64,000 nt of DNA, from NCBI GenBank assembly GCA_009782565.1, contig WRIU01000006.1, forward strand, positions 62,001 through 126,000. Reading direction: 5' to 3'. Within the stretch, counting starts at the first letter, position 1. Every line of letters starts with the position of its first letter. The translations under genes were made by a program, and so were the position numbers. Under the pieces are notes generated by a model, which had not been told where the DNA came from, made no database searches, and saw only the letters and a program-made list of their open reading frames with translations. Below, piece by piece: positions 31,316-39,592 of the stretch. Origin of the DNA: Betaproteobacteria bacterium (lineage in GTDB: Bacteria; Pseudomonadota; Gammaproteobacteria; Burkholderiales; Rhodocyclaceae).

Positions 31316-31792
31316 TCAACTCACCGGCAGCGCCGTCTTATCCACGACCCGGCGCAGCACGAAACTCGTATGTACGCCCGACACCCCGGCAATGCGGGTG
31401 ATGCGTTGCAGGAGCAATTCCTGATAGGCGTCCATGTCCGCGACAACAACCTTGAGTTGGTAATCGGCGGATTGCCCGGTAATCAGCAGACATTCGAGCA
31501 CTTCGCCAATTTTGGCAATCTCGGACTCGAAGTGGGCGAAACGCTCCGGCGTGTGGCGATCCATCGAGATATGAACCAACGCGGTCAGGGAAAAACCGAG
31601 GCGGCGGGCATCGAGCAAGGCGCGATAGCCGGTGATGAGCCCCGATTCTTCCAGCGCGCGTACCCGGCGCAAACAGGCCGAGGGCGACAGGCTCACCCGG
31701 TCGGCAAGGTCTTGGTTGCTGATTCGGCCTTCGCGTTGCAGCAGGTCGAGTATTTGGCGGTCGTAGCGGTCAAGCAGCATGACGTAGCTCAT
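31316..31792 (-). CDS. Lrp/AsnC family transcriptional regulator
   Basis: A 158-residue regulator. The N-terminal helix-turn-helix (LDRYDRQILDLLQREGRISNQDLADRVSLSPSACLRRVRALEESGLI) is followed by the RAM/AsnC ligand domain (GEVLECLLITGQSADYQLKVVVADMDAYQ, then GVSGVHTSFVLRRVVDKTALP). The C-terminus matches Lrp-type members that respond to amino acids. It is divergent from leuA, the first committed step of leucine synthesis, and a 10-bp-armed inverted repeat lies just upstream of its start. Control of itself and of leuA is a reasonable inference. Confidence 0.93.
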   Translation of the reverse strand: MSYVMLLDRYDRQILDLLQREGRISNQDLADRVSLSPSACLRRVRALEESGLITGYRALLDARRLGFSLTALVHISMDRHTPERFAHFESEIAKIGEVLECLLITGQSADYQLKVVVADMDAYQELLLQRITRIAGVSGVHTSFVLRRVVDKTALPVS

Positions 31793-31805
31793 GAAGGTAC
31801 TGGCG

Positions 31806-31841
31806 GATTATTTCATAAAAATTTGTTAAATTGAAATAATC
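31806..31841. promoter_or_regulatory. Inverted repeat upstream of the Lrp-family gene, probable operator
   Basis: GATTATTTCA (31806-31815) and TGAAATAATC (31832-31841) are perfect 10-bp inverted arms separated by 16 AT-rich bases. The site begins 14 bases upstream of the regulator start and is 165 bases from leuA. AT-rich spaced dyads of this type are typical of Lrp-family binding sites. Confidence 0.65.
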
Positions 31842-32005
31842 AACCGTTAATCCGAAAAAAGCATCAAAGATTGCAATCATTTTTCGCATCTGACCGCGTA
31901 ATATGGCTCATCGCCTACCGGTGTGTGACCCGGCTTTTGAGGTAGATGGAAAGACACAAACGCCCGTCCGCCAACCGGAAGCGAAACCAAAAAGGAATTT
32001 GCGCC

Positions 32006-33688
32006 ATGATGCTCCCCAACCCCTCTTCCAAGTACCGTCCTTTTCCGCCCATCCGCCTCGATAACCGGCAGTGGCCCAACCATGTCATCACCCGCCCTCC
32101 GATCTGGATGAGTACCGATCTGCGCGATGGCAATCAGGCGCTGTTCGAGCCCATGGACGTGGAACGCAAGATGCGCCTGTTCCGCGTCCTGTGCGAAATC
32201 GGTTTCAAGGAAATCGAGGTCGGTTTTCCTGCTGCCTCGCAGACCGAGTTCGATTTCGTGCGGTATTTGATCGAAGGCGGGCATATTCCACCCGATGTCA
32301 CCATTGAAGTGTTCACCCAGGCGCGCGAAGACATCATTGACCGCACTCTGGAGTCGCTCAAGGGGGCGCGCAAAGCCATCATCCACGTCTACAACGCCAC
32401 TTCGCCCACGTTCCGCGAAGTCGTGTTCGGCATGAAACCGGATGAAATCATCCATCTCGCCGTTTCGGCAGTCACCCGCATCCGCCAGTTGGCCAAGGCC
32501 ATGACCGGCACGGAAATCGTGCTCGAATACAGCCCGGAAACCTTTTCCGCCACGGAGCTGGAATTCGCCCGTGCGGTATGCGACGCGGTAACGGACGCCT
32601 GGGGCGCTCGTCCGGACAACAAAGTCATCATCAATCTTCCCGCAACTGTTGAGATGGCGACCCCCAATCTCTACGCCGACCAGATCGAGTGGATGCACCG
32701 TCATCTCGCCAGGCGCGACAGCATCGTGCTTTCGCTTCATCCGCACAATGATCGCGGCACGGGCGTTGCGGCAGCCGAACTGGGACTCATGGCCGGGGCG
32801 GATCGTATCGAGGGGTGTTTGTTCGGCAATGGCGAGCGCACCGGCAATGTCGACCTCGCCATCCTGGCACTCAACCTCTACACCCAGGGCGTTTCTCCCG
32901 GCCTGGATTTTTCGGACCTCAGCAGTGTGGCACGGGCTTTCGAGCAATGTACCGGCATGCCGATCCATCCCCGTCATCCTTATGCGGGCGACCTCGTGTT
33001 CACCGCTTTTTCCGGCTCACACCAGGACGCGATCAAAAAAGGATTTGCGGTGCAACAAACCGACACGCCATGGGCCTTGCCTTATTTGATTATCGACCCC
33101 GCCGACATTGGGCGAACCTACGATTCGGTCATCCGGGTCAACAGCCAGTCCGGCAAGGGGGGCATCGCCTGGTTGCTGCAAACCCGCTACGGCATTGCCA
33201 TGCCGCGTCGGATTCTCGTGGAATTTTCGCGCGAGGTGCAGAAAGAAACCGAATCCGGCGGGGAGATGAGCGCCGAAGCCATTTGGCAACTGTTCTCCCG
33301 GACTTATCTGGAGCCGTCCTGGCCGGTACGCTATATCGGGCATCACCTGCATGAAGAGGGAAACATGCAGGGCATCGAACTCACCGTCGAGATCAACGGT
33401 TGCCGCCAGGAGCTTCTCGGCATCGGCAACGGCCCGATTGACGCGGCAGTGCATGCCCTGCGCGACACAGGGATCAATGTGCGGGTACGCAGCTTTGAAG
33501 AACAATCGATCTCCGCGAGCCACGATGGAGGAGATGCCCGCGCTTGCGCGTTTCTCGAACTCGTGGGCATGACTGGAAACGGAGGCGAATGTTATGGCGC
33601 GGGCTTGGATGAAAACATCGTGACGGCTTCGATTCGCGCGCTGGTGAGCGGAGTTAATCGGCTTGATCTGCTCCGGAGCCGCCGGTAA
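32006..33688 (+). CDS. leuA: 2-isopropylmalate synthase (LeuA type 2, long form)
   Basis: A 560-residue enzyme condensing acetyl-CoA with 2-ketoisovalerate, the first step of leucine synthesis. The N-terminus (SKYRPFPPIRLDNRQWPNHVI) and the catalytic TDLRDGNQALFEPM are those of the longer type 2 LeuA found in actinobacteria and many betaproteobacteria. The metal ligands LSLHPHNDRGTGVAA are present. A C-terminal regulatory domain (QGIELTVEINGCRQELLGIGNGPIDAAVHAL) should bind leucine. ATG 32006 follows an AAAGGAA ribosome site; earlier in-frame codons lie in the leader. Regulation by the divergent Lrp-like protein is likely. Confidence 0.96.
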   Translation: MMLPNPSSKYRPFPPIRLDNRQWPNHVITRPPIWMSTDLRDGNQALFEPMDVERKMRLFRVLCEIGFKEIEVGFPAASQTEFDFVRYLIEGGHIPPDVTIEVFTQAREDIIDRTLESLKGARKAIIHVYNATSPTFREVVFGMKPDEIIHLAVSAVTRIRQLAKAMTGTEIVLEYSPETFSATELEFARAVCDAVTDAWGARPDNKVIINLPATVEMATPNLYADQIEWMHRHLARRDSIVLSLHPHNDRGTGVAAAELGLMAGADRIEGCLFGNGERTGNVDLAILALNLYTQGVSPGLDFSDLSSVARAFEQCTGMPIHPRHPYAGDLVFTAFSGSHQDAIKKGFAVQQTDTPWALPYLIIDPADIGRTYDSVIRVNSQSGKGGIAWLLQTRYGIAMPRRILVEFSREVQKETESGGEMSAEAIWQLFSRTYLEPSWPVRYIGHHLHEEGNMQGIELTVEINGCRQELLGIGNGPIDAAVHALRDTGINVRVRSFEEQSISASHDGGDARACAFLELVGMTGNGGECYGAGLDENIVTASIRALVSGVNRLDLLRSRR

Positions 33689-33803
33689 ATCAAGGCTGAC
33701 GCACCCCATAGTTGGAGCTACAAGAGGCAGCCCGTTGTGTGCCAGATTTCTTGCTTGAAAGTGAATGGCTTCAGGCTACTGTGGACATCAGGCGGCACGT
33801 TGC

Positions 33804-33815
33804 TATACTTGTATA
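33804..33815. promoter_or_regulatory. Probable operator of the RelBE-like pair
   Basis: TATAC and GTATA form an inverted repeat around TT, 42 bases upstream of the antitoxin start in an AT-rich leader. Ribbon-helix-helix antitoxins usually repress their own operons through such short palindromes. Confidence 0.55.
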
Positions 33816-33857
33816 CAGTGAAATTTCAGAATTTATATTGTTCTATTGGAGTTGATC

Positions 33858-34082
33858 ATGCTTGCCGTCCGACTGCCCGCCGAAGTGGAAAGCCGCCTTG
33901 AAGCGCTTGCACAAACCACCGGGCGGACAAAGACTTTCTATGTCCGCGAAGCCATCCTTGAATACCTGGACGACCTTGAAGACTTATATATTGCAGAGCA
34001 ACGCCTAATTGACATTCGCGCGGGCAAAACCCAAACAGTACCGCTTGAGGAAATAATGAAACGTTATGAAATGGAAAGTTGA
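33858..34082 (+). CDS. RelB/CopG-type ribbon-helix-helix antitoxin
   Basis: A 74-residue protein. The ribbon-helix-helix domain is MLAVRLPAEVESRLEALAQTTGRTKTFYVREAILEYLDDLED, followed by a tail (QTVPLEEIMKRYEMES) likely to wrap the toxin. ATG 33858 has a GGAG ribosome site 6 bases upstream; an earlier in-frame codon adds four residues. It overlaps the toxin gene by 17 bases. Confidence 0.9.
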   Translation: MLAVRLPAEVESRLEALAQTTGRTKTFYVREAILEYLDDLEDLYIAEQRLIDIRAGKTQTVPLEEIMKRYEMES

Positions 34083-34338
34083 ACTGAGTTCGGCTGCCGA
34101 GGGAGAACTGGACAAGATTGACCGGCAAGCCGCCCGCCGTATCCTCGCCTTCCTGCATGACCGTGTCGCCCAACTCGACGACCCGCGCAGTATCGGCGGA
34201 GCCCTCAAAGGTTCCAAGTTGGGAGCATTTTGGAAGTATCGTGTTGGCGACTACAGAATCATTGCCAGCATCGAGGATAACGCCTTACTCATCCTCGTTA
34301 TGCGCGTTGGCAACCGCAAAGAAGTGTACAAAAGGTGA
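34066..34338 (+). CDS. RelE/ParE-family toxin
   Basis: A 90-residue RelE-fold protein: WKVELSSAAEGELDKIDRQAARRILAFLHDRV, then LGAFWKYRVGDYRIIASIEDNALLILVMRVGNRKEVY. The YRVGDYRII and VGNRKEVY blocks are typical of RelE toxins that cut mRNA at the ribosome, though ParE-like gyrase poisons share the fold. Overlap with the antitoxin supports a functional unit. Confidence 0.9.
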   Translation: MKWKVELSSAAEGELDKIDRQAARRILAFLHDRVAQLDDPRSIGGALKGSKLGAFWKYRVGDYRIIASIEDNALLILVMRVGNRKEVYKR

Positions 34339-34347
34339 ATTTCTAGC

Positions 34348-35556
34348 CTATTTCACAAGAAACGGCAAATTCGCCGTAGCGGCCTTCCCATTCCCGTCGC
34401 GCACGGTGATAAACAAGCGGTACGCGCCGGGGGTCGAAGGGGCGCGGAAGCGAATGCTGGAAGTTCCGGCGGACAGCACTTCCACGCCGACCGCTTCCGG
34501 TGAAGGCTCGGACTCGCCCCCTCCGCGCAGGTCGGACGCTTCTTTGCACACCAGCCACCCGGTGACAAGCGCCTCGCCGCGTACTTCGATGGTGGATGAG
34601 ACAATCGCGCCCGGCGCGAATTCGTCGGCGGAGATGCCGATGCCGAGGATGCTTGGCGCGGCGCTGACAGCAGGGCGTCCCCAGGCTTCAGCCAGCGCAT
34701 CGGTGATCTCGGTGAGAGAGTTGTCTGAAAGCAGTAGCCCGTGCCAAGTCGCGGTCTGCTCTTGCTTTATGCCCCACAGGAAAGCGAAAACGCCTCGGAT
34801 TTGCGGGTTCTTGCCCAGTTCAGCCAATGCGCGGCGGAAATAGTCCGCTTTCTCGCGGCTGGTAAGTTCGACTGGCGCGCCCCAGGGTTTGCGGCCAGCC
34901 TGCCATTGTCCGAGCGGGCCGAGTTCGGCGATCAACAATGGTTTTCCGATACCAGCGGTACGAATACGCCCGTCCAGGCCAAATGCCGCGCCTGCGTAAA
35001 GGTTGAGGCCGATCATATCGACGTTCGCGCAACACCCTGCAAGCTGTTTCAGGTATTGCGACCCGCCGTCGTTGACCGACATCACGGTGGGGTGGGCAGG
35101 GTCGAGCTTCTTGACTACACCGGCCAGGCGGTCGATTTCGCGCCACGCTGGCAAGGGGTCGCTCATGCCGTGCTCGACTTCATTGCCGATGACCCAGGCC
35201 AGTAGCGCGGGGTGGTTCCGGTGGCGTTGCACGAACGCGCGAATGCGGTTTTCCTGCGCGGAAACGGCTTGGGGGTCGTCGAGGCGGAAGCCGTAGCGCG
35301 GCAGCCCGACATCCAGCCCCATGAGTACGCCGATTCCGAGTTTGCGAGCCTCGTCGAGTACCCAGGCATCTCTCTCGTGATAGACGCGCACTGCGTTCGC
35401 CCCGGCTGCGGCGAGCTTTTCCAGCGCGGCGCGGTCGCCGGAAAAAGCCGCACCGCGCCACGGTGTAGCGGGTAAAGGGGGGCTGGCGAATGCCGCTTGA
35501 GGCGGCAGGAGGAGAATCGCCGCCGCCAGCAAAATCAGGCATGCGAGGCGGGTCAC
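34348..35556 (-). CDS. Exported glycoside hydrolase-like TIM-barrel protein
   Basis: About 402 residues. A signal peptide (LACLILLAAAILLLPPQAAFA) is followed by a TIM-barrel resembling the catalytic part of family 2/5 glycosidases: NAVRVYHERDAWVLDEARKLGIGVLMGLDVG, the acid/base motif WVIGNEVEHG, NVDMIGLNLYAG, and LIAELGPLGQW with the probable nucleophile Glu. A beta-sandwich-like C-terminal part ends PSTPGAYRLFITVRDGNGKAATANLPFLVK. GTG 35556 follows the fmt stop by one base, with AAGAGAAA upstream; a TTG 30 bases earlier is an alternative. Substrate unknown; no polysaccharide genes are adjacent. Confidence 0.75.
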   Translation of the reverse strand: MTRLACLILLAAAILLLPPQAAFASPPLPATPWRGAAFSGDRAALEKLAAAGANAVRVYHERDAWVLDEARKLGIGVLMGLDVGLPRYGFRLDDPQAVSAQENRIRAFVQRHRNHPALLAWVIGNEVEHGMSDPLPAWREIDRLAGVVKKLDPAHPTVMSVNDGGSQYLKQLAGCCANVDMIGLNLYAGAAFGLDGRIRTAGIGKPLLIAELGPLGQWQAGRKPWGAPVELTSREKADYFRRALAELGKNPQIRGVFAFLWGIKQEQTATWHGLLLSDNSLTEITDALAEAWGRPAVSAAPSILGIGISADEFAPGAIVSSTIEVRGEALVTGWLVCKEASDLRGGGESEPSPEAVGVEVLSAGTSSIRFRAPSTPGAYRLFITVRDGNGKAATANLPFLVK

Positions 35557-35557
35557 G

Positions 35558-36514
35558 TTATTTCTCTTCTGCCACAGGCGGCGCAAAACGTTCTCCAGCG
35601 GTGAGCGCGAAGCCGCGCAGAAATTCTGCCGCCGTCATCCGGCGGCTGTTCGGGCGTTGCAGTTCCGTGATGCACAAGGCATCTTCTCCACAGGCTACCA
35701 CGACTCCGGATGCGTCGGCGCGAAGGATGCTGCCCGGTTCGCCGCGTTCCGATACCTTGTGTGCTGCCCAGAGTTTGATCGTGGTCTCGAATATCTGGCC
35801 GAAAGCGACCGGGAACGGGTTGAAAGCACGTATCTGACACGCCAGTTCGATTGCCGGTCTGCGCCAGTCGATCCCGGCCTCGGCGCGGGAAATCTTTTTG
35901 GCGGTGGTCACGCCTGTTTCCGGTTGCGCTTCGGCGGACAAGTCTCCGGCCTCCAGCCGCGCGAGCGCCTCGATGATAGCTTCCGCGCCAAGGCGAGCCA
36001 GTTTGTCATGCAGGCTGGCTGCCGTATCTTCGGGCGCGATCCCGATTTCCCGGCGCAGGAGCATCGGGCCGGTGTCCAGCCCGGCATCCATTTGCATGAT
36101 GGTGATGCCCGTCTGGGCGTCGCCCGCTTCAATGGCGCGCTGGATTGGAGCCGCGCCGCGCCAGCGCGGCAGGAGCGAGGCATGGATGTTCAGGCAACCG
36201 AGCCGGGGCAGGGTCAATGCTTCCGGTGGCAAGATCAAGCCATAAGCGGCCACAACCAGTACATCGGGACGGCTTTCTTTCAGGCGCGCGCGCTGCTCAT
36301 CCGTGCGTAGGCGTTCCGGCTGGTCAATGGCAAGCCCATGCGCCAGGGCAAGTTGTTTCACCGCGCTGGCCGTGAGTTTCATGCCACGTCCGGCGGGACG
36401 GTCCGGCTGCGTCAACACCACTGGAACCGTGTAACCCTCGGCGAGAATCGCCTCCAGCGCACGGGCGGCGAATTCAGGCGTTCCGGCAAAAGCCACGCGC
36501 AGGGCAGAGACCAT
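35558..36514 (-). CDS. fmt: Methionyl-tRNA formyltransferase
   Basis: A 318-residue enzyme that formylates initiator Met-tRNA from 10-formyl-THF. Signatures are RVAFAGTPEFAARALEAIL, LTQPDRPAGRGMKL, VAAYGLILPPEAL, and the catalytic NIHASLLPRWRGAAPIQRAI (Asn and His), then MDAGLDTGPML. It sits 40 bases downstream of def, the deformylase that removes the same group, the usual bacterial arrangement. Confidence 0.97.
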   Translation of the reverse strand: MVSALRVAFAGTPEFAARALEAILAEGYTVPVVLTQPDRPAGRGMKLTASAVKQLALAHGLAIDQPERLRTDEQRARLKESRPDVLVVAAYGLILPPEALTLPRLGCLNIHASLLPRWRGAAPIQRAIEAGDAQTGITIMQMDAGLDTGPMLLRREIGIAPEDTAASLHDKLARLGAEAIIEALARLEAGDLSAEAQPETGVTTAKKISRAEAGIDWRRPAIELACQIRAFNPFPVAFGQIFETTIKLWAAHKVSERGEPGSILRADASGVVVACGEDALCITELQRPNSRRMTAAEFLRGFALTAGERFAPPVAEEK

Positions 36515-36554
36515 GAAACATTCTCCAAGGGAAAATCACCACAACCGATAAAAC

Positions 36555-37067
36555 TCAGGATGCGGTTTTATCGTTCTGTGCCTGCTTGAGCAACCTGGAC
36601 TTGATCCGGGTTTGCTTGAGGCGCGACAGGTATTCGACGAACACCTTGCCGTCGAGATGATCCAGTTCATGCTGGATACACACCGCGAGCAGCCCATCGG
36701 CCACGAGTTCAAAAGGCTCGCCCCTTTCGTTCAACGCCCGCGCCTTGACCCATTCGGCCCTTCTCACCGTCTCGTGCACGCCGGGTACGGAAAGGCAACC
36801 TTCCTCGCTATCGCATTCACCTGATTTTTCAACGATTTCGGGATTGATGAAGACCAGCAGATCACTACGGTCTTCGCTGATGTCGATGACCACGATCCGC
36901 TTGTGAACATCGACCTGCGTGGCGGCCAACCCAATGCCAGGAGCCGCATACATGGTTTCGGCCATGTTGCAGATCAGTTGTCGGATGGCGTCGTCCACCG
37001 AAGTGACCGGGGCAGCCTTGATATGCAGTTTGGGATCAGGGAAAGTTAGGATCGGCAGGACAGCCAT
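36555..37067 (-). CDS. def: Peptide deformylase
   Basis: A 170-residue metalloenzyme removing the formyl group from nascent proteins. The three motifs are intact: [18 protein letters not shown] (metal-binding Cys) and QHELDHLDG (HExxH). Upstream of fmt and divergent from the LysM protein gene, as in many betaproteobacteria. Confidence 0.97.
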   Translation of the reverse strand: MAVLPILTFPDPKLHIKAAPVTSVDDAIRQLICNMAETMYAAPGIGLAATQVDVHKRIVVIDISEDRSDLLVFINPEIVEKSGECDSEEGCLSVPGVHETVRRAEWVKARALNERGEPFELVADGLLAVCIQHELDHLDGKVFVEYLSRLKQTRIKSRLLKQAQNDKTAS

Positions 37068-37182
37068 AAAGCCTTGCTGGATGAAGAGAAAAGCGTCACG
37101 AACAGAATTTTAGGCGCGCCCTAATATGAGTGACCACGTACCGCGCCTGAATCGTGACCTCGTTAAAAAAGGAAACTTGGAA

Positions 37183-38226
37183 ATGTTCCGGATTATATCT
37201 TCCATCGCCGCCAGCATCGCATTTCTTGCCAGTGTCGGCGTACAGGCTGCGCCTCCTACAGTTGCTACTGATGCGCCGGATTCTTACACCGTCGTCAAGG
37301 GAGATACCCTATGGGGTATCTCCGGGCGCTTTTTGCAGGAACCTTGGCGCTGGCCCGAAGTCTGGCAAATGAACGAAGACGAGATCAAAAACCCGCATCT
37401 CATCTATCCCGGCCAGATCATCGTACTCGACCGCAGCGGGCCGTACCTTCGCATCGGCAAGCGCGTTGGCGAGGATAGCGGCAGCTCCGGCAGACCCGTC
37501 GGCGATAACAGGCTGCAACCCCGGATTTACCAAACCCCCATCGACGAAGCCATACCGACCATCCCACTGAAAGCCATTGCGCCTTTCCTGACCCGGCCAC
37601 TGGTCATCGACGAGCACTCGCTTCAAGGCGCGGCCACCATCGTCGCGACAGAAACCAATCGCGTCTATCTGGCTCAGGGCGATACCATCTTTGCCAAGGA
37701 CGTGGACGAAAATGTCGATAAATGGGCGGTTTTCCGTCAGGCTAAACCGCTCGTCGACCCGACCGACAACCAAGTACTCGGCTATGAAGTCCTGTACCTG
37801 GGTTCTGCCAGGGTCACGGAACGCACAAGCCCGGTCACGCTTGAGATCGTTGAAGCTGTCGAGGAAATCGGCGTCGATGACAAAATGCTGCCCACCGAAG
37901 GCGAACTGATTTTTTCCTACATGCCGCATGCGCCCAAGGAAGGAATCGACGCCCGGTTGATTTCGATTCATCGCGGCGTCTCCGAGACGGGCAAACTCAA
38001 TGTAGTCGTTATCAGCGCCGGAAGGCAGAATGGCCTGGAGCCGGGTCACGTCGTAGCCATGTTCCGCAACCGGGGCGTGGCGACTCATGAAAGGGAAGTT
38101 TACGCCCTGCCTGAGAAACGTTACGGTTCAGCGTTGGTTTTTCGCGTGTTCGATCGCGTATCATATGCTTTAATCATGGATACCGATGGACAGGCAGCAA
38201 TTGGTGACGCTATTCGCAATCCCTGA
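37183..38226 (+). CDS. LysM-domain exported protein
   Basis: A 347-residue protein with a signal peptide (MFRIISSIAASIAFLASVGVQAAP) and a LysM peptidoglycan-binding domain near the N-terminus (SYTVVKGDTLWGISGRFLQEPWRWPEVWQMNEDEIKNPHLIYPGQIIVL). The rest has no domain I recognise, apart from a C-terminal segment GRQNGLEPGHVVAMFRNRG typical of this LysM family. ATG 37183 follows AAAGGAAAC. It is conserved upstream of dprA and divergent to def in betaproteobacteria; an envelope role is likely. Confidence 0.9.
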   Translation: MFRIISSIAASIAFLASVGVQAAPPTVATDAPDSYTVVKGDTLWGISGRFLQEPWRWPEVWQMNEDEIKNPHLIYPGQIIVLDRSGPYLRIGKRVGEDSGSSGRPVGDNRLQPRIYQTPIDEAIPTIPLKAIAPFLTRPLVIDEHSLQGAATIVATETNRVYLAQGDTIFAKDVDENVDKWAVFRQAKPLVDPTDNQVLGYEVLYLGSARVTERTSPVTLEIVEAVEEIGVDDKMLPTEGELIFSYMPHAPKEGIDARLISIHRGVSETGKLNVVVISAGRQNGLEPGHVVAMFRNRGVATHEREVYALPEKRYGSALVFRVFDRVSYALIMDTDGQAAIGDAIRNP

Positions 38227-38262
38227 CGCAAATCCCGCGTTCCCGCGAGGGGGCGGCAAGCC

Positions 38263-39420
38263 GTGACGGACGGGCTTGCCGACTGGCTCCGGTTCGCGCT
38301 CGCCCCGGTTAGCCCGGCACGGCAACGCAGCCTGCTTGCCGCGTTCGGGTTGCCGGGGAATATTTTTGCCCAGCCGCATGGCCATCTCGCCAGTGTCGTC
38401 GGGCATGAGGCCGCCGACGCCCTGCACAGGGAGCCAAATCCGGCAGCACTGGAAACTGCGCTCGCCTGGGCGGGCGAGGAGGGCAACCATATCCTGACGT
38501 TGGCCGATGCTATGTATCCGCGCGCCCTGCTGGAAATTGCCGATCCGCCGACCGTGCTCTACATTAAAGGCAATCCAGACCTGTTTGCGCGTCCCGCCCT
38601 GGCGATGGTGGGTTCCCGCGCGCCCACTACGCAGGGCGAGGCCAACGCCGAAGCCTTCGCCAGCAGTTTAGGCGCGGCGGGCTTGGTCATTATCAGCGGG
38701 TTGGCTCAGGGTATTGATGCTGCCGCTCACCGGGGTGCGCTCGCCGTAGAAGGCGGCAGCACCATTGCGGTCATCGGCACAGGGATCGACCGCGTCTATC
38801 CCGCACGCAATGCCGCCCTGGCGAGAGAAATCGCTAACAAGGGCTTGATTTTCAGCGAATTTCCCCTTGGGACGCCGCCCACACGCTGGAATTTCCCGCG
38901 CCGCAACCGCTTGATCGCGGGCTTGTCCCTTGGCGTGCTGGTGGTCGAAGCGTCGCTGGAAAGCGGTTCGCTGATTACCGCGCGCCTTGCTGCCGAAGCG
39001 GGCCGCGAAGTCTTTGCCATTCCCGGTTCTATTCACTCGCCGCAGGCGCGCGGCTGCCATCGCCTGATCCGCGAAGGCGCAAAGCTGGTCGAAACAGCCG
39101 AAGACGTATTTGAAGAACTGCGCGGACGCATCGACGGCGTTCTGCCTCGGCCTGCCGCAACGCCACGGCGCACATCCCCTCGCCCGCAGCAGGCGACCCC
39201 CGCAACCAGTCGGCCATTGCCTGTGCCCGCGCATCTTGCGCCTGAAGCCATTCGTGTGCTGGAAGCACTATGCAGCGAGGCGCGCGACATCGACACCCTG
39301 GCGTTGAGCACCGGCCTTGCCGTCGAGACGCTGTACGCTCACTTACTGACACTGGAATTGGAAGGGTTCGCCGCGCGCCAAGCTGGCGGCGGCTTCCTGC
39401 GCCTATATTCCGTCGCCTGA
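38263..39420 (+). CDS. dprA: DNA-processing protein DprA (Smf)
   Basis: A 385-residue protein that loads RecA on incoming single-stranded DNA in natural transformation. The Rossmann-like core is VGSRAPTTQGEANAEAFASSL, then GLVIISGLAQGIDAAAHRGAL, GTGIDRVYPARNAAL, FPRRNRLIAGLSLGVLVVEAS and FAIPGSIHSPQARGCHRLI. A C-terminal winged-helix-like DML1 domain follows (EAIRVLEALCSEARDIDTLALSTGL). It begins with GTG 36 bases after the LysM gene, probably in one operon. Confidence 0.96.
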   Translation: MTDGLADWLRFALAPVSPARQRSLLAAFGLPGNIFAQPHGHLASVVGHEAADALHREPNPAALETALAWAGEEGNHILTLADAMYPRALLEIADPPTVLYIKGNPDLFARPALAMVGSRAPTTQGEANAEAFASSLGAAGLVIISGLAQGIDAAAHRGALAVEGGSTIAVIGTGIDRVYPARNAALAREIANKGLIFSEFPLGTPPTRWNFPRRNRLIAGLSLGVLVVEASLESGSLITARLAAEAGREVFAIPGSIHSPQARGCHRLIREGAKLVETAEDVFEELRGRIDGVLPRPAATPRRTSPRPQQATPATSRPLPVPAHLAPEAIRVLEALCSEARDIDTLALSTGLAVETLYAHLLTLELEGFAARQAGGGFLRLYSVA

Positions 39421-39592
39421 AACAAGCTTCAGCGACTTTTTTTCCATAAGCATACGCTGTGCGTGTCGTCTGACACGGCTGCAAATTGCTTTTTTTTCAT
39501 AAGCTGCTTGCACGCCGTGCAGCGCCGTCTTTATTATCAGCCGCTTCATCACTTGAGCGGGCGTCTGGTTGCCCGATATGGGCGTGGTCAGA

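Noticed and set aside
31946-32005. Leader peptide or N-terminal extension of leuA (MERHKRPSANRKRNQK)
   Set aside because: No leucine codon run and no conserved attenuator; the residues are rich in Arg and Lys and do not match LeuA, which starts well at 32006.
31877-32977. Long open frame antisense to leuA and its leader
   Set aside because: It overlaps a certain leuA and shows no protein signature.
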